From contig JAJYVU010000005.1 of assembly GCA_021791875.1 (NCBI GenBank), positions 55,241 to 119,240 on the forward strand: a stretch of DNA of 64,000 nucleotides, written 5' to 3'. The notes beneath the pieces were generated by a model. That model saw nothing but the letters and a program-made list of their open reading frames with translations, was not told where the DNA came from and searched no databases. This document shows, piece by piece, positions 44,939 through 54,376 of the stretch. The translations under genes and the position numbers were made by a program. The stretch comes from Acidobacteriota bacterium (GTDB taxonomy: Bacteria; Acidobacteriota; Terriglobia; Terriglobales; Acidobacteriaceae). Position 1 is the first letter of the stretch. The number at the start of each line of letters is the position of its first letter.

Positions 44939-45712
44939 ATGGAGAGCGAAAGCATGTATGCCACCTATCCGAGCCTGCGGGATCGCGTTGTGGTGGTTAC
45001 GGGCGGAGCGAGCGGCATCGGCGAGGCGATCGTCGAAGAGTTCGCCCGGCAGGGATCACGGACGTGCTTCTTCGATGTGCAGGACGAGGCCGCTGCGTCG
45101 CTCGTTGCGCGGCTTGGAAGCATGCGGCATTCGCCGGTCTATGGCCACTGTGACCTGACGGAGATTTCGGCATTACAACGCGAAGTTGGCCGCGTGGTGG
45201 AGCGCTTTGGCGCCGTGGATGTGCTGGTCAACAACGCCGGCAATGACACTCGCCACGAACTGACGGATGTGACGCCCGAGTTCTGGGACCGGACGCTGGC
45301 CGTGAATCTGAAACACCAGTTCTTCGCGGCCCAGGCCGTGATCCCGGTCATGCAGCGAGCGGGGCGGGGTTCGATCATCAACATGAGCTCGATCGGGTGG
45401 GTGATTCCCTCGACGCATCAGTCTGTTTACGTTACGGCCAAAGCTGCGGTTGTGGGCATGACCCGAACGCTGGCGCACGAGGTCGGCAAAGACAACATTC
45501 GCGTGAACGCGGTGCTGCCCGGCGCCATCCTGACGGAACGGCAAAAGAGGCTCTGGCTCACGGAGGCGTATACGGCACACGTGCTGACGAATCAGGCCCT
45601 CAAGAGGATGATTCTGCCGGATGAGGTGGCGCGGCTGGTGATGTTTCTGGCTGCCGATGACAGTTCGGCGATCACCAACCAAAGCTATGTGATCGATGCG
45701 GGATGGGTGTGA
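44939..45712 (+). CDS. Short-chain dehydrogenase/reductase (SDR)
   Basis: A 257-residue classical SDR. Cofactor motif 'VTGGASGIGEAIVEEFA', then 'NNAGND', the catalytic Ser in 'INMSSIGWV' and the Y-x3-K pair in 'VYVTAKAAVVGMTRT', and the C-terminal 'SYVIDAGWV'. ATG at 44939 is preceded by GGGAGA. It is probably a sugar or sugar-alcohol dehydrogenase acting with the divergent lactonase; the substrate is not visible from the sequence. Confidence 0.85.
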   Translation: MESESMYATYPSLRDRVVVVTGGASGIGEAIVEEFARQGSRTCFFDVQDEAAASLVARLGSMRHSPVYGHCDLTEISALQREVGRVVERFGAVDVLVNNAGNDTRHELTDVTPEFWDRTLAVNLKHQFFAAQAVIPVMQRAGRGSIINMSSIGWVIPSTHQSVYVTAKAAVVGMTRTLAHEVGKDNIRVNAVLPGAILTERQKRLWLTEAYTAHVLTNQALKRMILPDEVARLVMFLAADDSSAITNQSYVIDAGWV

Positions 45713-46279
45713 CGGCTGAGCCGCGGCGTTCGGTGCATTTTGGACCGTTTCCTCGCCGGTGGCTGGCCCGCATGGAGACAATCGCTGTGAAGCCGGAGGG
45801 CCGGTGCGTGCGGGAGATCAGGTTCCATAGGAGGCAGGTGGGGGTTGCGACCAGTTTTTTTCAACCTTGCGAGGCAGGTTGTTGACAGAACGAGGGTAAT
45901 TGTAGTTGGTATCTGATAGGCTGAATCTGAGGTGGCCTTAGTAATAAAGATCGTTGGTACCTCGAGCGAGAAGAGCAGGGGTTGAATCGATGCAGGAACC
46001 CTTGCGGTGCGGGGCCCGGGAAATGGCGTGGAGATGACGTTCGCGAGCGCTGATGAGCCAGCAGCATGTGACAGATCTGCTTCCTGGCGGCAATAAACGG
46101 TTCGGACGCCATGAAATCCGGGTATCATGCAAGTGCCAAAGGAGAAAGACGCCGGTCTATCATGCCGGTGTAGTCACTTGTTCCCTTCCGCCGCAGTGTG
46201 TATACGGACGTGAACAGGTGATGTGGAAATTCGTCTTTAAGTTCCTTTTCTGGAGTGGGTTATCGACGGGCGCCTTCTT
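45713..46279. other. 567-base gap before the Tad locus
   Basis: No gene that I can support, and no known riboswitch or small RNA recognised. A small plus-strand frame at 46053-46307 is Cys/Arg-rich and looks random. The only clear signal near its right end is the sigma-54-like site at 46280-46295. Confidence 0.5.
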
Positions 46280-46295
46280 TGGAGAAGAGATTGCT
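46280..46295 (+). promoter_or_regulatory. Sigma-54 -24/-12 promoter upstream of cpaA
   Basis: TGGAGAAGAGATTGCT has GG-N10-GC with TGG at -24 and TTGCT at -12, as in the consensus TGGCACGN4TTGCW, though the CACG part is not kept. The expected start is near 46306, 35 bases before the cpaA ATG. It is one of four such sites in the Tad locus. Confidence 0.5.
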
Positions 46296-46340
46296 ATCCA
46301 TATTTGATGTTTGCTGTGCAAGGGATGTGAGACGGTGGTG

Positions 46341-46859
46341 ATGCATTCGGTAGCGTGGTGGCCGACGCTGATTGTGGTGGCAATTGCCACGTTTACAGAT
46401 ATTCGGAGCCGCAGGGTCCCAAATTGGCTGGTTTTGCCGTTTATGGTTGCCGGGCCGATCATTTCCATTGTGGTAGCGGGCGGGCATGGGTTGCTGGAGA
46501 GTTTTTACGGCTGGGGGCTTGCGGCCGTTGTGTTTGGCTTTCTGAATTGGTTAGGGGGGATGGGCATGGGCGACGTGAAGCTGATGGCAGCCATCGGTGC
46601 CTGGATTGGCCCCTCGCAATTGTTGATTGCAATGATTCTGACGTTTCTGGCCGGCGGCGTAATGGCGATAGTGTGGTCAGTTTCGAAGGGGTTTGCAGGA
46701 GAGTTATTTGGCAATACTGGAGCGCTGGTTGGGTCGTGGAAGGGCGGCGTCAAGCCGCATTCGGATCTGAACCTGGCCAACCCGGCTGCCAGGAAAATGC
46801 CATACGTGCCGGCAATCGCGACAGGCGTGCTGCTGTCGTTTCTTGCCCACGCAAAATAG
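46341..46859 (+). CDS. cpaA: Prepilin peptidase CpaA/TadV (A24 family)
   Basis: A 172-residue inner-membrane aspartic protease that cuts Flp prepilins. The two catalytic Asp are in 'TFTDIRSRRVPNW' and 'GMGMGDVKLMAAIG'. It has the peptidase domain only, without the methylase part of PilD enzymes, as usual in Tad systems. ATG at 46341 is chosen; a TTG at 46311 would add ten unlikely residues. It is the first gene of a run reaching to 52695. Confidence 0.85.
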   Translation: MHSVAWWPTLIVVAIATFTDIRSRRVPNWLVLPFMVAGPIISIVVAGGHGLLESFYGWGLAAVVFGFLNWLGGMGMGDVKLMAAIGAWIGPSQLLIAMILTFLAGGVMAIVWSVSKGFAGELFGNTGALVGSWKGGVKPHSDLNLANPAARKMPYVPAIATGVLLSFLAHAK

Positions 46860-46874
46860 CGCAGGAGAAAGAGA

Positions 46875-48158
46875 ATGTCGCAAGAAGGTCTGTCTGCCCT
46901 GGATATGTTGCTGGCCGGTAAGACGCAGGCTGGGAAGCCGTCCGGAGGTCATGCCCCCCAGACGTTGAGGGCCCACGCTTTGTCCATCGTCATCATGTCG
47001 CCGGAGGAAGACCGGCGCAGAGAAATCGCCGCGGCCATGAATGCTCTGCCGCCGCAAAATGTGAAGGAATGCCCCGCGTATCCGGAAGGCGATTTTCTTG
47101 AGAATCTACTGCGCGAAGATTATGACGTGATCATGATCGATCTCGATGGGAATCCTTCCCATGCGCTGTACCTGCTGGAGACGATCTGCTCCCGGAGCAA
47201 CGCCACGGTCATGGTGTTTTCCGAGTCGACCGACTCGGATTTGCTGGTGCAGTGCATGCGTGCCGGGGCACGAGAATTCCTGCGGTTGCCTGTGGAGCAG
47301 GCTGCGCTCGAGCCGGCCATGATGCGTGCATTTGCGCGGCGTCCGGCAGACCGGCCGGCGAAGGCCAGCCAGGGGAAAATGTTTGTCTTTGCGAGCGTGA
47401 AGGGTGGGTCCGGCGCCACCACGGTCGCCTGCAATTTCGCGGTTGTGCTTGCGCAAATGGCTGCGGCGAAGAGTCAGCGGTGCCTGTTTGTGGACTTCAG
47501 CCTTCCGCTGGGCGACGCTTCGATTCTGCTGGGCGTTTCCTCGATGTACTCGACGCTGAATGCGCTGCAGAACGCTGAACGGCTCGACTCGAATTTCCTG
47601 TCCAGCCTGTTGTCGAAGCACAGTTCTGGCCTGGATGTGCTGGCCGCCCCGGACCGGTATATCGGAATTGATTCCTCAGAGGATGCGCGCACGAGGCTGA
47701 TCGCGGTGGCGAGGCAGGCCTATGATTATGTCGTGCTCGATATGGGGAGCACGCTGGATCCCCTTTCACGGACTTTGTTTCGCGAGGCAACGATCAGTTA
47801 CCTGGTGACGCAGGTAAGCGTGACGGAACTGCGGAACTCGAACCGCATTATCTCGGAGTTTTTCCCCGTAGGAACGCGACGGCCCGAGGTGGTGCTCAAC
47901 CGTTATAACCCGCGTTCGGCCGGAATCGATGACGAAAGTATCAAAAAGGCTCTGACGATGGAGCCCCAGTGGAAGATCCCAGGGGACTACATCGCGGTGC
48001 GCGACTCAATCAGCATGAAGAATTCGGTCGCGTTGACGAAGTCGCCGATTTCCAAGGTGATTCACCAGATGGTAGAAGACGCAGCAGGTCTCAGCGGCAC
48101 GGCCCAGGGATCACAGAAAGCCGGTATTCTGAGACTTTTCTCGAAACAGACAAAGTAA
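46875..48158 (+). CDS. cpaE: Tad pilus assembly protein CpaE/TadZ (ParA/MinD-type ATPase)
   Basis: A 427-residue protein. Residues ~35-150 are a receiver-like domain ('SIVIMSPEEDRRREIAAAMN', 'YDVIMIDLDGNPSHAL'). The ATPase domain starts at ~175 with 'MFVFASVKGGSGATTVACNF', a deviant Walker A, followed by 'RCLFVDFSLPLGDASILLG'. In Tad systems this protein places the pilus machine at the cell pole or membrane. Good ribosome site (GCAGGAGAAAG). Confidence 0.85.
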   Translation: MSQEGLSALDMLLAGKTQAGKPSGGHAPQTLRAHALSIVIMSPEEDRRREIAAAMNALPPQNVKECPAYPEGDFLENLLREDYDVIMIDLDGNPSHALYLLETICSRSNATVMVFSESTDSDLLVQCMRAGAREFLRLPVEQAALEPAMMRAFARRPADRPAKASQGKMFVFASVKGGSGATTVACNFAVVLAQMAAAKSQRCLFVDFSLPLGDASILLGVSSMYSTLNALQNAERLDSNFLSSLLSKHSSGLDVLAAPDRYIGIDSSEDARTRLIAVARQAYDYVVLDMGSTLDPLSRTLFREATISYLVTQVSVTELRNSNRIISEFFPVGTRRPEVVLNRYNPRSAGIDDESIKKALTMEPQWKIPGDYIAVRDSISMKNSVALTKSPISKVIHQMVEDAAGLSGTAQGSQKAGILRLFSKQTK

Positions 48159-48173
48159 TAGGACGAATTCCCC

Positions 48174-49454
48174 GTGGAAAACTCTAGTTTTGAGACGCTT
48201 AAATCCGAAATTCACCGGTCACTGATTGCTCAGCTTGACCTGGAGAAGCTGTCAAGGGTCGATTCCGGGCAGGCGCGGCAGGCTGTCTCCACCATGGTGA
48301 ACGAGATCATCCTGAGCAAGAAAGTGCCGCTCAGCTTCAGCGAGCAGGAGAAGATCCGCGTAGAGCTGCTGGACGATGTCTTTGGTTTGGGACCTCTGGA
48401 GCCGCTTCTTGCCGACGAGCAGATCTCGGATATTCTCGTTAACGGAAAAGACAACGTATTTATTGAGAAGGCTGGCATTCTGTCGCGTGCCAACGCTTCA
48501 TTCCGGGACAATCGTCACCTGATGCAGATCATTGACCGGATTGTTTCCCGGGTGGGGCGCCGGATTGACGAATCGTCTCCGATGGTGGACGCCCGCTTGC
48601 CGGACGGCTCCCGTGTGAACGCGATTATTCCACCGCTGGCGCTGGATGGTCCCGCGGTATCGATCCGCCGATTCGGCACGGCGCCGCTGGACGCACAGCG
48701 GCTGGTCCAACTGAAGACGGTTTCGCCGGGAATGCTGGAAATGCTGAGCGCGGCGGTGAAGGCGCGCATCAGCGTGCTGATATCCGGAGGCACGGGCGCC
48801 GGCAAGACGACATTCCTCAACCTGCTGTCGCAATATATTCCTCGGCATGAGCGCATTGTGACGATTGAGGACGCGGCCGAACTCCGGCTGCAGGTGGAAA
48901 ACCTCGTGAGACTGGAAACGCGTCCTCCGAACGTGGAAGGGCAGGGCGCCATTCGGCAACGGCAACTGTTGATTAACAGCCTTCGTATGCGTCCGGACCG
49001 GATCATCATCGGCGAATTGCGCGGCGAAGAGGCGTTTGACATGTTGCAGGCGATGAACACCGGCCATGAAGGCTCGATGACCACGATTCACGCCAACTCG
49101 CCCCGCGATGCCCTGAGCCGTTTCGAGTCGATGGTGGCTATGACGAACATGAATCTGCCGGAAAAGAGTGTGCGCCAGCAGATGGCTGCCGCAGTGGGCA
49201 TTGTCGTGCAAGTATCACGGTTGAGCGACGGAACGCGGAAGGTGATGAGTGTTTCGGAGATTACCGGTATGGAAGAGAACATGATCAGCATGCAGGAAAT
49301 CTTCGTGTTTCGCCGCAAGGGGATTGGTGCAGATGGCAAAGTCGTCGGCATCTTCGAGCCGACGCGTATTCGTCCGCGATTCCTTGATAAGCTCCGCGTA
49401 GCAGGTTTGTTCCTCTCGCCGAGCATCTTCGAGGAAGTCGTGGAAGTGAAGTAG
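48174..49454 (+). CDS. cpaF: Tad pilus secretion ATPase CpaF/TadA
   Basis: A 426-residue hexameric ATPase that powers pilus assembly. An N-terminal helical part precedes '[20 protein letters not shown]'. Walker A is '[20 protein letters not shown]' (about residue 205), the Asp/His boxes follow in '[14 protein letters not shown]' and '[20 protein letters not shown]', and Walker B is '[19 protein letters not shown]'. GTG start 15 bases after cpaE. Confidence 0.92.
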   Translation: MENSSFETLKSEIHRSLIAQLDLEKLSRVDSGQARQAVSTMVNEIILSKKVPLSFSEQEKIRVELLDDVFGLGPLEPLLADEQISDILVNGKDNVFIEKAGILSRANASFRDNRHLMQIIDRIVSRVGRRIDESSPMVDARLPDGSRVNAIIPPLALDGPAVSIRRFGTAPLDAQRLVQLKTVSPGMLEMLSAAVKARISVLISGGTGAGKTTFLNLLSQYIPRHERIVTIEDAAELRLQVENLVRLETRPPNVEGQGAIRQRQLLINSLRMRPDRIIIGELRGEEAFDMLQAMNTGHEGSMTTIHANSPRDALSRFESMVAMTNMNLPEKSVRQQMAAAVGIVVQVSRLSDGTRKVMSVSEITGMEENMISMQEIFVFRRKGIGADGKVVGIFEPTRIRPRFLDKLRVAGLFLSPSIFEEVVEVK

Positions 49455-49466
49455 GTAGCGTTTCCT

Positions 49467-50444
49467 ATGATTGAACTGATCGTCATTGTCTTTCTCGGCG
49501 TAGCGTCCATTGTGATACTGCTCATGGCAGCGGGGGGCGGGTCATCCGCGCGGCTGTCGAAAGAGCGTATCCGTGTGCTGCAATCGGTGCTGCTACAGGC
49601 TCGGCGGAACCAGGAAGATGAGATTGATGTTGCCGATCTGCGCAAGACGGAAGAGCTGAGTTCGATCCCCTGGCTGAACCGTATCCTGTTGAGATTCGAA
49701 ATTGTGCCCCGGCTTCGGCTCCTGCTGTATCAGGCGAATGTTCGCTGGACGGCGTCGCTGCTGCTGCTGCTGACGGGAGCATGTTTTCTGGTGCCGCTCT
49801 ACCTGATTCAATTGATTACTGGGCAATTTCTGGCAGCGTTGGGCGCGGGTCTGCTGCTTGGATTTCTTCCGTGGGTCTACGTATTTCAGAAGCGCAAGAT
49901 CCGCTTCAAGAAGTTTGAGGCCGACCTGCCTGAAGCGCTGGACCTGATGGTGAGCGCTCTCCGGGTAGGACACTCGATGAATTCCACGCTGAGTATGGTT
50001 TCGAAAGAGTGTGCCGATCCTCTGGCGGGCGAGTTTCGTATCTGTTTTGAGGAGCAGAATTACGGGCTGGACTTTACCACGACGCTCGATAATCTCATCA
50101 CGCGCATGCCGCTTCCGGATCTGAAAATGGTCACCACGGCCATGACGATTCAGCGTGAGACGGGCGGCAATCTTGCCGAGATTCTGGAGAACACCGCTCA
50201 TGTGATCCGAGAGCGATTCGCTCTGCAGCGACAGGTACGGACGCATACTGCGCAGGGACGGCTGACGGGATGGATTCTGACTTTTCTTCCGCTTGTGATC
50301 GCAGTCCTGATGTTCCTGATCGACCCGAAAGAGATCTCCATCCTCTGGATCGTACCGATTGGACGAAAGCTGATTTACGCCGGTATTGTCATGATTCTGA
50401 TTGGCGCAGTGATTATCCGCAACATCGTGAACGTGGAGGTATAA
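49467..50444 (+). CDS. tadB: Tad pilus membrane platform protein TadB (T2SSF domain)
   Basis: A 325-residue inner-membrane protein. One membrane segment lies at the N-terminus, two in the middle, and the T2SSF domain covers ~150-290 ('LPEALDLMVSALRVGHSMNS' and 'MVTTAMTIQRETGGNLAEIL'), followed by two C-terminal segments. With TadC it forms the platform on which CpaF acts. It starts 12 bases after cpaF. Confidence 0.9.
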   Translation: MIELIVIVFLGVASIVILLMAAGGGSSARLSKERIRVLQSVLLQARRNQEDEIDVADLRKTEELSSIPWLNRILLRFEIVPRLRLLLYQANVRWTASLLLLLTGACFLVPLYLIQLITGQFLAALGAGLLLGFLPWVYVFQKRKIRFKKFEADLPEALDLMVSALRVGHSMNSTLSMVSKECADPLAGEFRICFEEQNYGLDFTTTLDNLITRMPLPDLKMVTTAMTIQRETGGNLAEILENTAHVIRERFALQRQVRTHTAQGRLTGWILTFLPLVIAVLMFLIDPKEISILWIVPIGRKLIYAGIVMILIGAVIIRNIVNVEV

Positions 50445-50451
50445 CACGGAC

Positions 50452-51363
50452 ATGGGCTTGGCGATTCTTGTTTTCGTAGTGCTGTTTGCAGTGGTTGCGG
50501 TGATCGGGTTCGTGTTTTCGACGCGCAATCCCATGACGAGGCGCGTTGAGGATGTCGTGGCCGGCAGTTCGCAGGGGATGGAACTGGATCTGACCCGCGG
50601 TGCGCCGCAGCAGTCCGCGTTTACTAGCTTGCTGGAGCGCGTTGGCACGAGCGTGCCGCAAGGGAAGCAAGAAACAACCAGTATGCGGCAGAGCCTGATC
50701 CGGGCCGGATACCGGGAAAGCAATGCCGTCAATCTGATGTATGGGATTAAGGTGGTCTTTCCCGTCTTCCTGGTGCTGCTGATCCTCTTTGCCTGGCATA
50801 CTTCGAATCTTTTCCCTTACATCATTGCAGGTGGTGTGGGGTACCTGCTTCCGGATTACGCGCTGCAGCGGCTCATTCATATCAGGCAGAAGAAAATCAA
50901 GAAGGGGCTTCCGGATGCGCTGGACCTGCTGGTGATTTGCGTGGAAGCCGGTCTTAGCCTGGATCAGGCCCTGGCACGTACTTCAAAAGAGCTGGGCGTG
51001 GCTCATCCGGAATTGAGCGACGAGCTCAATCTGGTGGTGCTGGAGCAGGCGGCTGGATCCGTCAGGGGAGATGCCTGGCGTCATCTGGCAGAGCGAACCG
51101 GGGTCGACAACGTACGGCACCTGGTCACCACGATCATTCAGGCAGAGCAGTTTGGAACCAGTATTGCTAAGACTCTGCGTGTACACTCGGAAACATTGCG
51201 TCTCAAGCGTAAGCAGATGCTGGAAGAGCAGGCGGCAAAAACGAGCGTGAAACTCGTGTTCCCACTCGTGCTGTTCATCTTCCCATCGATTCTGCTTGTC
51301 ACGCTGGGTCCAGCGCTGCTGGCAATTGCCAAGGTAATGCCAACACTTCTACATCACGGGTAA
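50452..51363 (+). CDS. tadC: Tad pilus membrane platform protein TadC (T2SSF domain)
   Basis: A 303-residue inner-membrane protein, partner of TadB. The T2SSF domain has 'LPDALDLLVICVEAGLSLDQ' and 'HLVTTIIQAEQFGTSIAKTL'; a C-terminal membrane segment follows 'TSVKLVFPLVLFIFPSILLV'. It starts 7 bases after tadB. Confidence 0.9.
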   Translation: MGLAILVFVVLFAVVAVIGFVFSTRNPMTRRVEDVVAGSSQGMELDLTRGAPQQSAFTSLLERVGTSVPQGKQETTSMRQSLIRAGYRESNAVNLMYGIKVVFPVFLVLLILFAWHTSNLFPYIIAGGVGYLLPDYALQRLIHIRQKKIKKGLPDALDLLVICVEAGLSLDQALARTSKELGVAHPELSDELNLVVLEQAAGSVRGDAWRHLAERTGVDNVRHLVTTIIQAEQFGTSIAKTLRVHSETLRLKRKQMLEEQAAKTSVKLVFPLVLFIFPSILLVTLGPALLAIAKVMPTLLHHG

Positions 51364-51387
51364 ACAGAAGAAAGGAAAAGAAATAAT

Positions 51388-51483
51388 ATGGATTCAACCT
51401 CAATCATTCGCATTGTCGCCGGTGTGGTGGCGGTGGTTCTGCTTTTCATCATCATCCAGCGCCGCAAGATGAAGGCTCGCTAA
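51388..51483 (+). CDS. 31-residue single-pass membrane peptide in the Tad operon
   Basis: A small gene encoding 31 residues: 'MDSTSIIRIVAGVVAVVLLF', then a short hydrophobic end and the basic tail 'QRRKMKAR'. The AGAAAGGAAAAG ribosome site upstream is strong, and the hydrophobic segment (residues 7-23) and positively charged tail make a sensible single-pass membrane peptide. It lies 24 bases after tadC on the same strand. Function unknown; it may be a small subunit or stabiliser of the pilus platform. Confidence 0.65.
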   Translation: MDSTSIIRIVAGVVAVVLLFIIIQRRKMKAR

Positions 51484-51693
51484 GAGCAACTGCCAGAACT
51501 GTATTGCACGAAGTCCGAAAGCCCCAAAAAACGAACGCACGAAGGACCAACGATGTGGCCCCTGCGGCAGATGTGCACTTCTGAAAGTGCGGATGCCTGA
51601 CTGTACCCTTCTGCCCCCCTCAGGGGAAAGTAAGACCAGGTTCAATGCAAGCTGTTATCTCTGGAAACGGGGAGCAGGACCCAATTTAACCGG

Positions 51694-52695
51694 ATGAAAA
51701 TGGGCATGGAACGGAAACACTACTATGCTTACAACAAGACGCGCGAAGCATTCCTGAGCCTGGGAGTTTCGGTTGCCGACCAGGCGGGGGGATCCTTCTG
51801 GACTGCCCTGTCCCAACGCGAACTGAAAACCAACGAAGGGGTGTGGATTTCCAGCGCGAAGCGGCGGCGGGATGCGGCGTGCAGCGGGCCCTGCGACCGG
51901 ATCTATCTGGACACCAAGCTTTGTGTAGTGGGTTTGAAGGAAGGGGTGCTCGGGGTGCCAGGGGATCCGGATCCACACGCATTTGACAGTGTATTGCTCT
52001 TGCCGGTGCATACGATTTTTGGTTCTCAGACGCAAATGGGGGATCAAATTTTAATTGGCACAATTGAAGAAATCGGCGCTATTCTGGAGGGCGTAGAACC
52101 GATCGCCGATGCGCCCACCGCGGACGGAACCAATGTTGAAAGGCGTACGATGCAGGCACCGATGAAATGGCTCGCACGCGTCTTTGCAGCCCGCGACAGA
52201 CGCCGGGCCGCACGACATGCCTACCCGGCAGTGATGGCTTTCTATTGGGACGGCGGTATTCCGATACCACACGCCGTACCAGATATCAGCCGTACCGGTC
52301 TATTTCTTCGAACCGCTGATCGCTGGCACCCGCGCACCCTGCTGCGGGTGACTTTGCAAAAGAGGAATCTTGATCCGATCATGCCCGATCAGACCATCAC
52401 GATCCAGTGCCGGGTGGTGCGCACCGGAGATGATGGTGTAGGTATGGCGTTCATGCTTGCGGAGGGGTTTGCCGGAGAAGGTCTGGCGGATGTCGGGCGT
52501 CTGGCGAGCCGCAGAGATCTGAACCGCTTTTTTGATGAGCTGGTTTCTGACCTGAACGGGTTTTCTCTTTCTGAATCCCCGCTCCTCCCATTCCCGGAAC
52601 TGTCGAAACCATCGCAGGCCGGGTCCAATGGTAATCTCACTATGCCTCCCAAGAGCGTGAAGCAGGACGTGACTCACAGCAGTCACGCCAGTTGA
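51694..52695 (+). CDS. DUF192-like domain fused to PilZ domain
   Basis: A 333-residue protein with two parts. Residues ~5-140 resemble the DUF192 protein encoded at 57092: 'YNKTREAFLSLGVSVAD' lines up with 'YNETRGKHLATHLEVAD', and 'GVWISSAKRRRDAACSGPCD' plus 'RIYLDTKLCVVGLKEGVL' match the later blocks. Residues ~165-270 look like a PilZ domain, with the Arg-rich start 'RDRRRAARHAYP' and 'PDISRTGLFLRTADRWHPRT', which would bind cyclic di-GMP. It could link c-di-GMP level to pilus function. The ribosome site is poor and any of three nearby Met codons could be the start. The ~210 bases before it hold only the small peptide's end and non-coding sequence. Confidence 0.7.
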   Translation: MKMGMERKHYYAYNKTREAFLSLGVSVADQAGGSFWTALSQRELKTNEGVWISSAKRRRDAACSGPCDRIYLDTKLCVVGLKEGVLGVPGDPDPHAFDSVLLLPVHTIFGSQTQMGDQILIGTIEEIGAILEGVEPIADAPTADGTNVERRTMQAPMKWLARVFAARDRRRAARHAYPAVMAFYWDGGIPIPHAVPDISRTGLFLRTADRWHPRTLLRVTLQKRNLDPIMPDQTITIQCRVVRTGDDGVGMAFMLAEGFAGEGLADVGRLASRRDLNRFFDELVSDLNGFSLSESPLLPFPELSKPSQAGSNGNLTMPPKSVKQDVTHSSHAS

Positions 52696-52879
52696 CTCAG
52701 CAGCTAATCCTAGCTGGACACGCTTCCGGGCAGTGGAAGCTAGAGATTCCCAGGGGCAGAGCTATCGCCAAAACTCCAGGTACCGTCCTTGGCTCTTAAC
52801 CGCAGCCCCGCGCTGCCGGGTCGCTTATCTGGTCTCGGTCGCCCCGTGGACCAAGTCCTATGCGTGACCACTGTTGAGG

Positions 52880-54376
52880 CTAATTCGGGGGGTTGGGAAT
52901 AATCAGCAGGATTTCCACCCTGGCGGCTGCCCCGTTCAACGTGGCCGGACGGAATTGCCATTGCGCTAAGGCCTTCAGGATGCGCTGGGCCAGGCTGAAG
53001 CCTGGCGGGAATTCCACGGTCAGATCGACCAATTTGCCCTCGGTATTGATGAAGCCGTGAATGAGCAGGTCATCGGCGTTCAGCTCAGAGGAAGCAAAAT
53101 TGGGTCGCAGCATGTCATACGGGAATGGAGCGCTGAGCGTTCCCCGGAGTTGCGCGGGAGTGGCGGCTTTGGGCAGCGAGTACTGGAGTATCCAGCTTGT
53201 GGGCGTACCCACGTTGATGTAGACAGTGTAGGCATTCCTGCCTGTCCATAGATCAGCTGTTTCTGGAAAGTCCTGTTCCGGAGAATCTCCCATGAGGACT
53301 GCACCGAATTGTCCAGTACTGGGACGGCTCAGGTGTGTGAAGGAGATGTGATTGCCGAGGCCATTGCTGCTGGGGCTTTGCGCATTGGAGGTTCCGGATA
53401 GTGTAGACAGACCGTTGTTCGCAGTGAGGGAGGTGTTTTTCGAGTTGGACCGGCTACTCGATCCGTGGATTCGACTCAGTGCGAAAGCATTCGGATCGGC
53501 GCTGGCCTGCTTTCCGGTGGTGCCGGGGTCCGGGAGGTTAGAGGGCAGCATACTCAGGCCCATCCGTGTCATCACGCCGGAGCTGGGCGTAAGGGTTTTC
53601 AATCCCGCAATGGCAGAACCCTTCACAGCCGTTTTCTGGATTTCGTTTTGTGACTGGGGGATTGCGATCATGCCCTTCATTGCACTCAAATCCGAGAGCG
53701 CAAAGAGCCGGGTCGGCGTGGGCGGATGCTGAGAGGGGGACGTTGTTTCCACGATCTGGGCATTCACTGTTGGGTTTCGTAGCTGGTAGGGTACGGTCGT
53801 GCTGGGCGGCAGCACCAGGTGCGTTGTCGTGAAATGCGCGGAGCTGAGGAGGATGTCGGCAACATGGGTTTCTGCATTTGGCAGCGTGAGCATGGTGGGC
53901 TTGGGCGCAGCCGGGTTCCTGTGTGGGACAGACGTAAAGATCTTCTCTGTGATCTTTGGGTGGGCGGCAGTCAGCAGCACAGTGGGAATGATGGCGTGCT
54001 CTGGCGGCGGAGTTTTGTTTGGATGTGTCTGAAGCAGGGTCTGCGGCCCGGTTTTCATCTTCGGGTGAGATGGGAGCAACCGCTGTTGTGGACGTAGAGT
54101 TCCCCCGGCCGCCTTCTTCGCAGGGGCATGGTGGCTCTGGTAGCGGAGGCCGTCATTCCCGGCCTGGGCATCTTCATTTGGGGGATTGTAGGTGAGCACG
54201 CGCACCATCGAGAGTTCCTGCGGCGGGACATTCACGACATGGGGAACTCCGAGCTTAACGAGAACAAACAGGATCGCCACAGTTAAAAAATGAGCGACGA
54301 CGGAGGCGATCATCGAGGGCGAGCCCGCCTGCGCAATTTTCTGCTCGGAGAATACGGTGACAATGCGGGAAGACAT
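52880..54376 (-). CDS. TonB-like energy transducer with long Ser/Thr/Pro linker
   Basis: A 498-residue protein. A membrane anchor is near the N-terminus ('MIASVVAHFLTVAILFVLVK'). A ~300-residue linker rich in Pro, Ser, Thr and Asn follows; it could cross the periplasm. The C-terminal ~90 residues form a TonB-type domain ('GFINTEGKLVDLTVEFPPGF', 'AQRILKALAQWQFRPATLNG', 'VEILLIIP'). It is divergent from cpaB and convergent with the PilZ gene. Whether it serves the pilus secretin or a TonB receptor is unknown. The Tad locus is otherwise on the plus strand, so it may be an insertion. Confidence 0.75.
   Translation of the reverse strand: MSSRIVTVFSEQKIAQAGSPSMIASVVAHFLTVAILFVLVKLGVPHVVNVPPQELSMVRVLTYNPPNEDAQAGNDGLRYQSHHAPAKKAAGGTLRPQQRLLPSHPKMKTGPQTLLQTHPNKTPPPEHAIIPTVLLTAAHPKITEKIFTSVPHRNPAAPKPTMLTLPNAETHVADILLSSAHFTTTHLVLPPSTTVPYQLRNPTVNAQIVETTSPSQHPPTPTRLFALSDLSAMKGMIAIPQSQNEIQKTAVKGSAIAGLKTLTPSSGVMTRMGLSMLPSNLPDPGTTGKQASADPNAFALSRIHGSSSRSNSKNTSLTANNGLSTLSGTSNAQSPSSNGLGNHISFTHLSRPSTGQFGAVLMGDSPEQDFPETADLWTGRNAYTVYINVGTPTSWILQYSLPKAATPAQLRGTLSAPFPYDMLRPNFASSELNADDLLIHGFINTEGKLVDLTVEFPPGFSLAQRILKALAQWQFRPATLNGAAARVEILLIIPNPPN

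Noticed and set aside
45713..46340. Cyclic-di-GMP riboswitch before the Tad locus
   Set aside because: Looked for because of the PilZ protein, but no GEMM-like conserved core was found.
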